DNA of 61,388 bases, from contig JABCYW010000020.1 of the NCBI GenBank assembly GCA_013289985.1, forward strand, positions 1 to 61,388, read 5' to 3'. Below are positions 37,108-45,791 of this stretch, piece after piece. The stretch comes from Betaproteobacteria bacterium. Lineage in GTDB: Bacteria > Pseudomonadota > Gammaproteobacteria > Burkholderiales > Burkholderiaceae_C. Made by a program: the position numbers and the translations under genes. The notes below the pieces were generated by a model. That model saw only the letters and a program-made list of their open reading frames with translations, searched no databases and was not told the origin of the DNA. Within the stretch, counting starts at the first letter, position 1; each line of letters opens with the position of its first letter.

Positions 37108-38466
37108 ATGGCTCGCTCAACGTCCACGACGCTGCCGACTTCCCGCGTCGACCCCGGTCTCAACGAGGCCGCCGTCCGCATCATCCACAAGCTGCTGAGC
37201 CGCTTCGACGGCTCGCTCGCCTTGCGGCTCTGGAACGACGCCACCCACTCGTTCGGCCAGCGCGTGGGGCAGGTCGCGCCCAGCTTCACGCTGGTGCTGC
37301 GCGATCCCAAGGTGCTGCGCGACCTCGTCCTGAAACGCGGGCCCATCCCGCTGGCGGACGCGTACTTCCACGGACGGCTCGACGTCGAGGGCGACCTGTA
37401 CGCCGCCCTGGGCCTGAAGCACCATTTCCAGACGCTCGAGCTGACGGGGCGCGAGCGGGCCGCGCTGCTGCTCGATGCGCTGCGCCTCGCGTTCATGCCC
37501 GCGCGCAAGATCGCGCCGGCGGGCGCGGTGCCCACCACGCGCCAGTTCCACCACGACCATTCGCTGGAGAGCGACCGGGCCGCCATCTCGCACCACTACG
37601 ACGTCTCCAACGACTTCTACAAGCTGTTCCTCGACGAACGCATGGTGTATTCGTGCGCCTATTTCCACGCGGCCGACGACACGCTGGAGGCCGCGCAGCG
37701 GCAGAAGCTGGATCACATCTGCCGCAAGCTGCGTCTCGCGCCCGGCGAGCGTTTCCTCGACATCGGCTGCGGCTGGGGCGCGCTGGTGATCTGGGCGGCC
37801 AGGCACTACGGCGTGAAGGCGCACGGCATCACGCTGAGCCAGGCGCAACTGGACGAGGCGAGGAAGCGCATCGCGGCCGAGGGCCTGGAGCACCTCATCA
37901 CGGTGGAACTGCGCGACTACCGCGCGCTGGAGGGCGAGGGCGTCTACGACAAGGTTTCCAGCGTGGGCATGTTCGAGCACGTGGGGCTGGCCAACCTGCC
38001 GCAGTACCACGCCACCGTGCACCGCGTGCTCAAGCCCAACGGCCTGTTCCTCAACCACGGCATCACGCACGAGGAAGACGGCTGGCAGCCGTCGGTGGAC
38101 ACCGAGTTCATCAACCGCTACGTGTTCCCGGACGGCGAGCTCGATCGCGTCAGCGCCATCCAGGCCGGCATGGAGCGCGCGCAGTTCGAGATCCAGGACG
38201 TGGAGAACCTGCGCGGCCACTACGCGAGGACGCTGCGCCACTGGGTCTCGCGCCTGGAGGCGCGCCACGACGAGGCCACGATCTACGTGAGCGAGGCCAC
38301 CTACCGCGTCTGGCGCCTCTACATGGCCGCGAGCGCGCTGGAGTTCGAATCCGGCGGCACCGGCATCTATCAAATCCTCGCCTCGCGCCGGCCCGACGCG
38401 AGGCCGTATGCGCAGCCAGTACCTTTGACGCGACGGGACTTGTATGACCGAGAAATTACATGCTAG
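37108..38466 (+). CDS. cfa: Cyclopropane-fatty-acyl-phospholipid synthase
   Basis: 452 residues. The N-terminal domain includes RGPIPLADAYFHGRLDVEGDLYAAL. The SAM-binding core is RFLDIGCGWGALVIWAA, with ISHHYDVSNDFYKLFLDERMVYSCAYF (family cysteine), VGMFEHVG, HGITHEEDGW and FINRYVFPDGEL. It adds a methylene bridge from SAM to unsaturated acyl chains in membrane lipids. The 3' end overlaps the presumed promoter of the tRNA gene downstream. Confidence 0.93.
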   Translation: MARSTSTTLPTSRVDPGLNEAAVRIIHKLLSRFDGSLALRLWNDATHSFGQRVGQVAPSFTLVLRDPKVLRDLVLKRGPIPLADAYFHGRLDVEGDLYAALGLKHHFQTLELTGRERAALLLDALRLAFMPARKIAPAGAVPTTRQFHHDHSLESDRAAISHHYDVSNDFYKLFLDERMVYSCAYFHAADDTLEAAQRQKLDHICRKLRLAPGERFLDIGCGWGALVIWAARHYGVKAHGITLSQAQLDEARKRIAAEGLEHLITVELRDYRALEGEGVYDKVSSVGMFEHVGLANLPQYHATVHRVLKPNGLFLNHGITHEEDGWQPSVDTEFINRYVFPDGELDRVSAIQAGMERAQFEIQDVENLRGHYARTLRHWVSRLEARHDEATIYVSEATYRVWRLYMAASALEFESGGTGIYQILASRRPDARPYAQPVPLTRRDLYDREITC

Positions 38467-38469
38467 AAT
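38440..38469 (+). promoter_or_regulatory. Promoter of tRNA-Val, inside the end of cfa
   Basis: TTGTAT at 38440-38445 and TAGAAT at 38464-38469 are spaced by 18 bp and end 11 bp before the mature tRNA 5' end. It overlaps the last codons of cfa. Confidence 0.6.
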
Positions 38470-38480
38470 AGCGGTCTTGC

Positions 38481-38557
38481 AGGCGCGTAGCTCAGCTGGT
38501 TAGAGCACCACCTTGACATGGTGGGGGTCGTTGGTTCGAGTCCAATCGCGCCTACCA
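38481..38557 (+). tRNA. tRNA-Val (anticodon GAC)
   Basis: A 77-nt cloverleaf with encoded CCA. The acceptor stem AGGCGCG pairs with CGCGCCT at 38547-38553, and the D arm is GCTCAGCTGGTTAGAGC. The anticodon stem CCACC/GGTGG encloses loop TTGACAT with anticodon GAC at 38515-38517. The T arm has GGTTCGAGTCC. It reads GUC (and GUU by wobble) valine codons. Confidence 0.97.
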
Positions 38558-38676
38558 AATTCGAAGTCCATTCGGCTCTGCCGGAGGATGTGGCCACAGG
38601 AGGCGAAAGTCTCCCGACAGAAGAAGCCGCGAAAGAATTTGGCAATGCCTGCAAAGTGCATCGCTGCATTCAAGTG

Positions 38677-38713
38677 AGCCCCGAACGACGGAAGTTGTTC
38701 GGGGCTTTTTCTT
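38677..38713 (+). terminator. Rho-independent terminator after the tRNA-Val trailer
   Basis: AGCCCCGAAC and GTTCGGGGCT form a perfect 10-bp stem with a 10-nt loop, followed by TTTTCTTTG. It lies about 120 nt after the tRNA 3' end, leaving a long trailer with no ORF I can support. Confidence 0.85.
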
Positions 38714-38777
38714 TGTGCGCGAGGCGAGGGCCCGGCCCCGGTAGGATGTCCGTCCCGCAACGACGTCGCCACACCCG

Positions 38778-39545
38778 ATGCGCCGCACGCCCTTCGCTTC
38801 CTCGCTGACCCTCGCCGCCACGCTGCTGGCCGCGCCGCTCGCCCACGCCGATGGCCTCGCCGACCTCAGGTCCGCCCTCGCGCGCCTGCAGGGGCAGACG
38901 CCGCTGAAGGCAACGCTGGAGGTGAAGACCAACGAGAAGCAAGGCGAGGGCGCCGACGCCGTCCAGAAGCAGGGCGAGGCAAGCATCGCGCTGGAAGACG
39001 GCGCGCGCGGCCTGCAGGTGCTCTACGCGAAGGACATGCTCGCGCGCATGGAGTCCGAATCGCGCCAGGTCGCGCGCGATCCCAAGGCGAAGACGCCGAC
39101 GGTGTGGGCCCTCGGCAAGCTCGACTCGTCCGAGGTGCTGCGCATGACCTCCGCCGCGAACTCCCTGGGCCGCCGGCTGGACGAGTCGGTGTTCAAGGGC
39201 GAGAAGGCCGACAGCTTCGGCGGCAGGCCGGCGCGCCTGCTCACGTTCACGCTGCCCTTGTCGAGGCTGCCCGAGCAGCAGCGCAAGTACGTCAAGGAGT
39301 TCGACTCCACGCTGTCGGTCTGGATCGCGGCGGACGGCACGCCGCTGGCCAGCGCGACCAGCACCACGGTCAAGGGCCGGGCCTTCGTCGTCGTCAGCTT
39401 CGAGGCCGTGGACGAGGACAGCCTCACCTATGGCGTCGCCGGCGACCGCCTGATGACGCTGCGCAGCGAGAGCCACTCGACCAGCAGCGGGGCCGGCGAG
39501 CACGGCGAGCAGCGCGTGGTGAAGACACTGCAGCCGCAGGGCTGA
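38778..39545 (+). CDS. Hypothetical periplasmic protein
   Basis: 255 residues with a signal peptide (MRRTPFASSLTLAATLLAAPLAHA). The mature part is rich in beta-strand patterns and charged residues: LKATLEVKTNEKQGE, ASIALEDGARGLQVLY, FGGRPARLLTFTLPL and SVWIAADGTPLASATSTTVKGRAF. The alternation of an amphipathic strand and a 'pre-factor' style resembles LolA/DUF-type outer-membrane-lipid carriers, but I do not recognise a specific family. It is a stand-alone gene between the tRNA terminator and convergent fumC. Confidence 0.8.
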   Translation: MRRTPFASSLTLAATLLAAPLAHADGLADLRSALARLQGQTPLKATLEVKTNEKQGEGADAVQKQGEASIALEDGARGLQVLYAKDMLARMESESRQVARDPKAKTPTVWALGKLDSSEVLRMTSAANSLGRRLDESVFKGEKADSFGGRPARLLTFTLPLSRLPEQQRKYVKEFDSTLSVWIAADGTPLASATSTTVKGRAFVVVSFEAVDEDSLTYGVAGDRLMTLRSESHSTSSGAGEHGEQRVVKTLQPQG

Positions 39546-39612
39546 CACCTTCACCCGGCGCGTCCCGCGCGCGGGATGACGGCCGCCGCCGCCGGGCGCG
39601 CGAGCGGGCGCG

Positions 39613-41007
39613 TCAGCCGGGCCGCACCATGTCCTCGGCGCGCACCCAGGCGTCGAACTCCTCGCCGGTGAGCTTGCCCGAGGCGATGGCCGCGTCGCGC
39701 AGCCTGAGGCCCTTCGCGTGCGCGGTGCGCGCGATCTGGGCCGCGGCGTCATAGCCGATGTGCGGGTTCAGGGCCGTCACCAGCATCAGCGAGTTCTGCA
39801 GCAGTTCGGCGATGCGATCGAGGCGTGGCTCTATCCCCTGCGCGCAGTGCTTGTCGAAGCCGCGCATGCCGTCGTCCAGCAGCCGCACGCTCTGGAGCAG
39901 GTTGTGGATCATCACCGGTTTGTAGACGTTCAGCTCGAAGTTGCCGCTGGCGCCGGCCATCGTCACGGCGACGTCGTTGCCGATCACCTGGCAGCACAGC
40001 ATCGTCATCGCCTCGCACTGCGTCGGGTTCACCTTGCCCGGCATGATGGAGCTGCCCGGCTCGTTCTCCGGGATCTGCAGCTCGCCCAGGCCGCTGCGCG
40101 GGCCGCTGGCCAGCCAGCGCACGTCGTTGGCGATCTTGGTGAGCGCCACGGCCAGCGCCTTCAACGCGCCGTGCGCGCGCACGATCGCGTCGTGCGCGGC
40201 CAGCGCCGCGAACTTGTTGGGGGCGGTGACGAAGCCCAGGCCGGTCATGCGATCGAGTTCGGCCGCCACGTCGGCGCCGAACGTGGCGGGCGTGTTCAGG
40301 CCGGTGCCTACCGCCGTGCCGCCGAGCGCGAGCTCGCGCAGATCGGGCAGCACCGCGTGCAGCTGGCGCTCGGCATGGTCGAGCTGCGCCACCCAGCCCG
40401 AGATCTCCTGGCCCAGCGTCAGCGGCGTCGCGTCCTGCAGATGCGTGCGGCCGATCTTGACGATGCCGTCGAAGGCCCTGGCCTTGGCGTCCAGCGTGGC
40501 GCGCAGGCCCTGCAGCGACGGGATCACGTGCTGCGCGATGCCTTGCACCGCGGCCACGTGCATGGCGGTGGGAAACACGTCGTTGGACGACTGGCCGAGG
40601 TTGACCTCGTCGTTCGGATGCACCAGGCGCTTCAGGCCCAGCGGGCCGCCGAGCAACTGCGAGGCGCGGTTGGCGAGCACCTCGTTCATGTTCATGTTGC
40701 TCTGGGTGCCGGAGCCGGTCTGCCACACGGCCAGCGGGAACTCGGCCTCCCAGCGCTCCTCGATGACCTCCGCGGCGGCGCGCGCGATCGCGTCGGCCTT
40801 GGCCGCGGGCAGCAGCCCGGCGCGCTCGTTGACGCGCGCGGCGGCGCTCTTGACCAGCGCCAGCGCGTGCAGCAGCTCCGGCGGCATGCGCTCGGTGGAG
40901 ATGGCGAAGTGCTCGATGGAGCGCTGCGTCTGCGCGCCCCACAGGTGCTCGCCGGGGACGGGGATGTCGCCCCAGGCGTCGTGCTCGATGCGTCGTTCGG
41001 TGCTCAT
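39613..41007 (-). CDS. fumC: Class II fumarate hydratase
   Basis: 464 residues, the usual FumC length. It interconverts fumarate and malate in the TCA cycle without an iron-sulfur cluster. Signature [16 protein letters not shown] contains the mobile-loop serine, with [18 protein letters not shown] and [16 protein letters not shown] supplying other active-site regions. It diverges from phaR with a 164-bp gap and is convergent with the preceding periplasmic gene. Confidence 0.97.
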   Translation of the reverse strand: MSTERRIEHDAWGDIPVPGEHLWGAQTQRSIEHFAISTERMPPELLHALALVKSAAARVNERAGLLPAAKADAIARAAAEVIEERWEAEFPLAVWQTGSGTQSNMNMNEVLANRASQLLGGPLGLKRLVHPNDEVNLGQSSNDVFPTAMHVAAVQGIAQHVIPSLQGLRATLDAKARAFDGIVKIGRTHLQDATPLTLGQEISGWVAQLDHAERQLHAVLPDLRELALGGTAVGTGLNTPATFGADVAAELDRMTGLGFVTAPNKFAALAAHDAIVRAHGALKALAVALTKIANDVRWLASGPRSGLGELQIPENEPGSSIMPGKVNPTQCEAMTMLCCQVIGNDVAVTMAGASGNFELNVYKPVMIHNLLQSVRLLDDGMRGFDKHCAQGIEPRLDRIAELLQNSLMLVTALNPHIGYDAAAQIARTAHAKGLRLRDAAIASGKLTGEEFDAWVRAEDMVRPG

Positions 41008-41102
41008 GTCGTCCTGGATCCGTGCCTGAATCCGGTGAGCGTACAGGGGCCGCGAAGACCCTGCCGGAGGTGCCGCGAAGCCGCAACGGGCGGGGGAATC
41101 CC

Positions 41103-41133
41103 TTGCTGCACTGCAACGCGCCGCCCCTAGAAT
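41103..41133 (+). promoter_or_regulatory. Possible phaR promoter
   Basis: TTGCTG at 41103-41108 and TAGAAT at 41128-41133 flank a 19-bp spacer, about 40 bp before the phaR ATG. The spacing is long, so the -35 assignment is weak; the -10 is the better part. Confidence 0.4.
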
Positions 41134-41171
41134 CGACTCAACCAGACCTACACATCGATTGGGGACATTCC

Positions 41172-41744
41172 ATGGTCACGACCCGCCGCAATGCCAAGGC
41201 CAGCGCCGACCCGGCCGCGCCTCCGGGCGTGCGCATCCTCAAGAAGTACCCGAACCGGCGCCTCTACGACACGCTCACCAGCTCGTACATCACGCTGGCC
41301 GACGTGAAGAAGATGGTGCTCGAAGGCGCGCCGTTCGAGGTGCGCGACGCCAAGACCGGCGACGAGCTCACGCGCGCGATCCTGCTGCAGATCATCCTCG
41401 AGGAAGAAACCGGCGGCGTGCCCATGTTCAACAGCCAGATGCTGGCCCAGATCATCCGCTTCTACGGCCACGCCATGCAGGGCGTGATGGGCTCGTACCT
41501 CGAGAAGAACCTGCAGGCGCTGGCCGAGATGCAGACGCGCCTGGCCGACCCGGCCGCGGCCCTGTCGCCGCTCACGCCGGACGGCTGGAGCAAGCTCATG
41601 AGCGGCCAGGCGCCGATGATGCAGAACCTGATGGGCAGCTATCTCGAGCAGTCGAAGAAGCTGTTCGAGCAGATGCAGGAACAGATGAGCAAGCCGGGCG
41701 AGTCCATCTTCCCGATCCCGGGGTTCCCGCCGACGCGCAAGTGA
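41172..41744 (+). CDS. phaR: Polyhydroxyalkanoate synthesis repressor PhaR
   Basis: 190 residues from the ATG at 41172, with GGGGAC about 7 nt upstream. The N-terminal PHB/PHA regulator DNA-binding domain reads [30 protein letters not shown], followed by [22 protein letters not shown] and the PHB-accumulation domain [26 protein letters not shown]. It binds PHB and DNA, repressing phasin and its own gene. Its presence implies that the organism stores PHA granules. Confidence 0.94.
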   Translation: MVTTRRNAKASADPAAPPGVRILKKYPNRRLYDTLTSSYITLADVKKMVLEGAPFEVRDAKTGDELTRAILLQIILEEETGGVPMFNSQMLAQIIRFYGHAMQGVMGSYLEKNLQALAEMQTRLADPAAALSPLTPDGWSKLMSGQAPMMQNLMGSYLEQSKKLFEQMQEQMSKPGESIFPIPGFPPTRK

Positions 41745-41748
41745 CGCG

Positions 41749-42015
41749 TTAGCCGAACCGCGCCGCCGACCGGGCACGCGCCTTGGCGGCCTCGACCTCG
41801 CGGTCGTGCGGCGGGGCGGTGGTGACGAGCGAGCCGATCAGCGTGCGCGCCGATGCCGCGACGGCCTCGACGGCGCGCTCGAAGGCCTCCTCGTTGGCCT
41901 TCGAGGGCACGCTGAAGCCGCTGAGCTTGCGGACGAACTGGAGCGCGGCGTCGCGGATCTCGATCTCGGTGGCGGGCGGCTCGAAGTTGAACAGCGTGCG
42001 GATGTTGCGGCACAT
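41749..42015 (-). CDS. DUF2277 family protein
   Basis: 88 residues beginning MCRNIRTLFNFEPPATEIEIRDAALQFVRKLSGF, which matches the DUF2277 signature. I start at 42015, because GGAGAC then stands about 6 nt upstream; a second in-frame ATG at 42021 would leave no room. The function of the family is unknown. It is the last of a leftward group and converges on phaR with a 4-bp gap. Confidence 0.88.
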   Translation of the reverse strand: MCRNIRTLFNFEPPATEIEIRDAALQFVRKLSGFSVPSKANEEAFERAVEAVAASARTLIGSLVTTAPPHDREVEAAKARARSAARFG

Positions 42016-42055
42016 GGGCATGTCTCCGTGGGACGACGGGGCGTCGCGGCCGGCC

Positions 42056-42649
42056 TCAGGCCGCGGCCAGCGGCTCGAGCTGGCGAATGCCGTGGACGAT
42101 GGCCTCGATGCCGCCGTGACGAGCCTCGTACAGTTCCAGCCATCCCGTGAAGTCCTCCGGCGCCAGCGCGGAGTCCGGCGGCGCCCGGTCGGTCGGCAGG
42201 GTCGCGAGCACGGCCTCGAATGCGGCGATGTCGGCGCGTGCGAAGCAGTCGTCCACGCGCGCCTGCAGCGCCGGCCGCGCGTCGTCGACGCGGCGCAGGT
42301 AGTGCGCGATGTCCAACGGCGCGTCGAGATCCTCGTCGTCGACGCCCACCATCTGGTCGAAGCTGGGCAGGCGCACGGCATCGGCCGGTCCGGGGCCGGC
42401 CCCGGCGGGCGGGGCCGCGTCGAGCGGGCCGTCGAAGCCGTATACACCTTCCAGCGCCGACCAGTCGAAGGTCGCCGGGTCGGGGTTGGCGATGTCGTGC
42501 GCCAGCGCCGCGACGGCGGCGCGCTGCTCGGGCGTGCGCTCGGCGGCGGCCGACGCGGCCTTGTCGAGCGCGCGCAGCAGCGCGATATCGGCGATGCTGT
42601 TCGCGTTGAGGTAGAGGTATTCGAAGCGGGTGCGGTCGAGGCGGGCCAT
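42056..42649 (-). CDS. Hypothetical protein next to the lipase
   Basis: 197 residues, acidic and without signal peptide or membrane segment. I do not recognise it. It begins MARLDRTRFEYLYLNANSIADIALL and ends GGIEAIVHGIRQLEPLAAA; the middle is rich in Ala, Pro and Asp. The gene is 40 bp from the lipase gene upstream and 40 bp from DUF2277 downstream on the same strand, so it may be co-transcribed with both. Confidence 0.75.
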   Translation of the reverse strand: MARLDRTRFEYLYLNANSIADIALLRALDKAASAAAERTPEQRAAVAALAHDIANPDPATFDWSALEGVYGFDGPLDAAPPAGAGPGPADAVRLPSFDQMVGVDDEDLDAPLDIAHYLRRVDDARPALQARVDDCFARADIAAFEAVLATLPTDRAPPDSALAPEDFTGWLELYEARHGGIEAIVHGIRQLEPLAAA

Positions 42650-42689
42650 GGTGCGAGTGTCGCTCAGCGCGCGGCGGCTTCACAGGTTC

Positions 42690-44000
42690 TCAGATGACGG
42701 AGCCCGCGAGCGAGGTGGCGCCGTCGATGATCAGCGGCAGCGCCGTGCCCGTCGTGCCGGCCAGATACAGTGCCTGGATTGCGATTGGCTTGAGCACGCG
42801 CAGCATCGCGTCCAGGATCGCGCGCACGACCTGCGCCGTGATCTGCGCCGCGCTCTTGAGGACGATGCCCGCCCAGCCCGCGGCCTGGCGCATCGCCTCG
42901 CGAAGGTCGGCGTCGAGCTCGGCCATCTTGCACAGGTTGGAGGTCAGCATGGCTACGAACAGGTCGACTGCGGTGAGCGACACTACGCCGACGAGGCCCG
43001 CCGCCGAGAGCAGGCCGCTGATCGCCTTCATCAGGTAGGACAGGCCCCTGGCGGCCTGGCGCGTGAGCCAGCCGGGGTTGTCGGAGCTGCGCAGCAGCCA
43101 GCGCGCCATGACGGCATTGTCGTGGTCGACCGCGGCGCCGAGCGCGCGCACGCCGTCCCACGACATCCGGTCGCGCGAGACGCGCAGCACGTACTCGTTC
43201 ATGTCGTGGTTGGCGACGCTGAGCAGGCGGTCGGTCGGCGACGTCAACATCATGTTGTTGGCGTCGTCGGGGTTCGGGTTGAGGTGGCCGAACGGGAACG
43301 GGCCGACCATCGTGACGGGGTCGAGGTCGTGCGAGACACGATAGACGTTGAGCTTGCCGAGCGACTGCTCCATCGCGCGCTGCGCGCCGAACGCGCCCAC
43401 GCGCGGGCAGCCGAACGTGTAGAGCTTGACGGCCTTGCCGCGCTCGGAGAAGTGAGACGCCACCAGTGTGGCGACGGCGCCGCCGAGGCTGTGGCCCACG
43501 CAGTGCACGACGTCGGCATCCATGATGCGCGTGTCGTCGGACGCGAGGCCGCCGCGGATGCTGTCGAAGGTGTTCTTGAAGCCGGTGTGCACGAGGCCGT
43601 AGCTGCCGAAGCCGGTCAGCGAGCCGTGCGCGTCGGTGTAGATGTCGGCCTTGCTGTGCTCCGCGCGCGTGCCGCGGGTGGCGACGATCACGTGGCGCGC
43701 GCCGCCGCGGTTGAAGCGCAGCACATAGCCGAAGCCGGTGCGCAAGCCGGCCGTCGAGCCCTCGAAGACGCGATCGAGCCGCGCGCCGCCGAGGTCGGTG
43801 GGCTTGAGCGAAGTGTTGGCGCCGCCGGCGCGCTGCTGCGCGCCGTTGCCGCTGCCCAGCACCATCTGGCGCACGTTGGCCCGGGTCTCGACGCCGGCCA
43901 CGGCGGCGCCGGTCATCCAGTCCTTGAGCGTGAAGTAGCAGTTGTGGGCGATGTAGGCCGCCTCGCGGGGCGACAGGGCCTGCTGGTCGTTGACGGTCAT
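42690..44000 (-). CDS. Class 3 lipase-like protein with hydrophobic C-terminus
   Basis: 436 residues. The alpha/beta-hydrolase core has VIVATRGTRAEHSKADIYTD, the nucleophile elbow VGHSLGG (S171), the acid in HDLDPVTMVG (D227) and a candidate histidine in SVANHDMNEYV (H265). The last ~150 residues hold hydrophobic stretches (SGLLSAAGLVGVVSLTAVDLFVAML, TTGTALPLIIDGATSLAGSVI). No signal peptide is seen. It follows a lipoprotein gene by 44 bp. The combination of cytosolic lipase with membrane-active tail and neighbouring lipoprotein recalls type VI lipase effectors (Tle) and their immunity proteins; this is inference. Confidence 0.82.
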   Translation of the reverse strand: MTVNDQQALSPREAAYIAHNCYFTLKDWMTGAAVAGVETRANVRQMVLGSGNGAQQRAGGANTSLKPTDLGGARLDRVFEGSTAGLRTGFGYVLRFNRGGARHVIVATRGTRAEHSKADIYTDAHGSLTGFGSYGLVHTGFKNTFDSIRGGLASDDTRIMDADVVHCVGHSLGGAVATLVASHFSERGKAVKLYTFGCPRVGAFGAQRAMEQSLGKLNVYRVSHDLDPVTMVGPFPFGHLNPNPDDANNMMLTSPTDRLLSVANHDMNEYVLRVSRDRMSWDGVRALGAAVDHDNAVMARWLLRSSDNPGWLTRQAARGLSYLMKAISGLLSAAGLVGVVSLTAVDLFVAMLTSNLCKMAELDADLREAMRQAAGWAGIVLKSAAQITAQVVRAILDAMLRVLKPIAIQALYLAGTTGTALPLIIDGATSLAGSVI

Positions 44001-44044
44001 GTTGTCTCACGCGGTGAGCCGCGCTCTCCCTGTTGAAGTCGAGT

Positions 44045-45001
44045 TCAAAGAACCTTGGCGAGGTCGAGCGACCACGCGGCCTCGCGCGGCTTCGCGGCGC
44101 GGTCGTCGGCGGTCTTCAGCCAGAGCGTCTTGCCGACCAGGCCCCATTGGCGGACGTTGCCGTCGTCGATGGACAGCTTCAGCACCTCGAGGCCGTCGCG
44201 GTGCTTGACCGAGAACAGCACCAGGTGGTCGAGGTGGTTGACGTAGCGCTGCGGACCCAGGCGCTCCTTGTCGGTGTGGTAGAGCACCAGCACCGCGTCG
44301 GGCGCGATCTGCAGCGTGTCGACGAACTTGTAGGGCAACCCCTGCGACCAGTCGGGCGCGATACCCTCGGCCAGCAGGTGCAGGCGACCGGCGGCGATGT
44401 CGTGCACGAACAGGCCGTCGGTGGGGATCGGCTTGTCGTAGGCCAGGTGGATCAGCAACTGCTGCGAGGGCAGCGCGAGCACGGACTCGGCGTCGAAGGC
44501 GATCCACTTGGCCTGGTCGGGCGCGAACTGCACCGGCAACGGGCTGGCGAATCGCGTCTCGTCGCGGGGCGTCATCTGCCACAGCTGCGTCTCGCGCCGC
44601 GGCTCGTAGAAGTTGACGACCGCGACGCCGGCGTGCTGCGCGCTGCCGGGCGCGACATAGGCGCGGATCGGCTGGCGCTCGCTGGGATTCGGCTTGAGCG
44701 TGCCCGCGGGCGGCGGCGCGTCCGCGCCGAGGTCGAGCACCGCCGGGTAGGCGGCGGCCGGCAGCGTCGTGAAGGAGGTTGGCAGCGACGCCTGGCGCAC
44801 CAGCGGCGCGCCTACCGACGGGTCGACCACCGACGTCTTCCTGCCCTTGAACAATCCGAAGGCCATGTTGTCCTTTCCGCTTTCGTTGGAGTGCGCCTGG
44901 TCGCAGCCGGCGACCGACGTCAGGAGTGCCGTCGCAGCGACAGAATTCAGGAGCGCGCGCACGCGGCGCGAGAGGCCGAGGGGCCTGTTTCCGACGAGCA
45001 T
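44045..45001 (-). CDS. Hypothetical lipoprotein upstream of the lipase
   Basis: About 318 residues from the ATG at 45001. The N-terminus MLVGNRPLGLSRRVRALL, hydrophobic NSVAATALLTSVAG and Cys-Asp form a lipoprotein signal with Asp at +2, which in E. coli retains the protein in the inner membrane. The remainder reads like a beta-propeller or beta-sandwich (LWQMTPRDETRF, FVHDIAAGRLHLLAEGIAPDW). A second start at 44866 (MAFGLFKGRKTS) has AAAGGA about 4-5 nt upstream and would give a 273-residue protein without the signal. I do not recognise the family. Confidence 0.7.
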   Translation of the reverse strand: MLVGNRPLGLSRRVRALLNSVAATALLTSVAGCDQAHSNESGKDNMAFGLFKGRKTSVVDPSVGAPLVRQASLPTSFTTLPAAAYPAVLDLGADAPPPAGTLKPNPSERQPIRAYVAPGSAQHAGVAVVNFYEPRRETQLWQMTPRDETRFASPLPVQFAPDQAKWIAFDAESVLALPSQQLLIHLAYDKPIPTDGLFVHDIAAGRLHLLAEGIAPDWSQGLPYKFVDTLQIAPDAVLVLYHTDKERLGPQRYVNHLDHLVLFSVKHRDGLEVLKLSIDDGNVRQWGLVGKTLWLKTADDRAAKPREAAWSLDLAKVL

Positions 45002-45339
45002 GGAGGGGTCAGCTGGGGTGATGGGGATCCGGACGGGATCCCGCGATTCGCCACGGTTCGAGGGCGCGCCCGGCGCGGTGCTGTCCGGACTCTGCGGCGC
45101 CAGCGGGCGTCGCGAACGACTTCGATACCAGGTCGGCCGATATGGCCGGTCACGCAGGGCGTGCGGGGCTATTGTGCGACATCGGGCGCCCGCCCGCCTG
45201 CCCCCGTTTGGGGGAAGGCGTGGCCAGGTGCTGGCAGCTCGGCGGTGGCGCGGCGTGCCGGCGGACATTTGCCATCGATTCCGAGGGCGATGCGCGGTCG
45301 TCGGATCCGGTGGTGCCGCCGATGCGGGACAATCCGGGG
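45002..45339. other. Gap with no supported gene (lipoprotein side to rimO remnant)
   Basis: No convincing CDS, RNA or repeat is visible in these 338 bp. The bases just before 45340 (CGGGACAATCCGGGG) look like an ordinary leader of the original rimO, consistent with 45340 having been the original start. Confidence 0.5.
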
Positions 45340-45420
45340 ATGAACGCCACCACCGACGCCCCGCTCGCCGCCGTGCCAGCCAAGGCGGAACCGACCATCG
45401 CCTTCGTCAGCCCCGGCTGA
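45340..45420 (+). pseudogene. rimO: Orphaned 5' end of an original rimO
   Basis: An ATG at 45340 opens a 26-codon reading that ends at TGA 45418-45420. Its last residues [12 protein letters not shown] match the RimO N-terminus encoded at 47726 onward ([14 protein letters not shown]). The frame is cut just where intact RimO continues into the LGCPK cysteine motif. It is best read as the displaced start of the former rimO, left behind when a foreign segment entered. Confidence 0.75.
45391..45418. repeat. Left copy of a 28-bp direct repeat (att-like)
   Basis: Starts CCGACCATCGCCTTCGTCAG. It matches 47771-47798 at 27 of 28 positions (C versus T at the 23rd base). The copies lie in the rimO remnant and in the functional rimO, so they bound the inserted segment. 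Confidence 0.8.
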
Positions 45421-45464
45421 CCCTGGGACCCTGTTTCCAAACTTTCGCGGACGACTATCGGCAC

Positions 45465-45791
45465 ATGCTCACACTTCAGGTCTTCAAAACGAAGCCGGTT
45501 GTCCATGCTCAGTACCGAGCTTCGACCAGCAGTGGGCTTCTCGTCAGCGTGTATCCGGGCGGGAGCTTCATGGGCTATTCGTTCGACGAACTTGTCGTGA
45601 TGGGCACAGGCGAGCACAGCAAAGACGCTCGCGATCAGTACGACTTCCGGAACACCGGGGTGGCGCCGACGTACGAGTCGCCATGGGAAGCGAAGCTCGC
45701 AGCCTTCGAGGAAGTTCTCTTCGGCTATCAGGTCGGCGCATTCACGAGCCTAGAGGTGCTTGCAGCAGCACGCAAGTTCGACGCGGCCTGA
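45465..45791 (+). CDS. Small unknown protein in the rimO insertion
   Basis: 108 residues from the ATG at 45465. There is no recognisable family, signal peptide or membrane segment. The sequence is LQVFKTKPVVHAQYRAS, then VYPGGSFMGYSFDELVVMG and GVAPTYESPWEAKLAAFEEVLFGYQ. The frame is open upstream to the junction at about 45419, and no Shine-Dalgarno precedes the ATG, so this may be the surviving 3' part of a longer gene. Its stop overlaps the next start (TGATG), indicating translational coupling. Confidence 0.6.
   Translation: MLTLQVFKTKPVVHAQYRASTSSGLLVSVYPGGSFMGYSFDELVVMGTGEHSKDARDQYDFRNTGVAPTYESPWEAKLAAFEEVLFGYQVGAFTSLEVLAAARKFDAA

Noticed and set aside
38518-38808. A 96-codon plus-strand frame downstream of the tRNA
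   Set aside because: It starts inside the tRNA anticodon arm, runs through a perfect terminator hairpin and lacks a ribosome site.
45142-45420. A 92-codon plus-strand frame that ends with the rimO remnant
   Set aside because: The first ~66 codons have no ribosome site or family features; only the last 26 codons match RimO, which fits a remnant starting at 45340.
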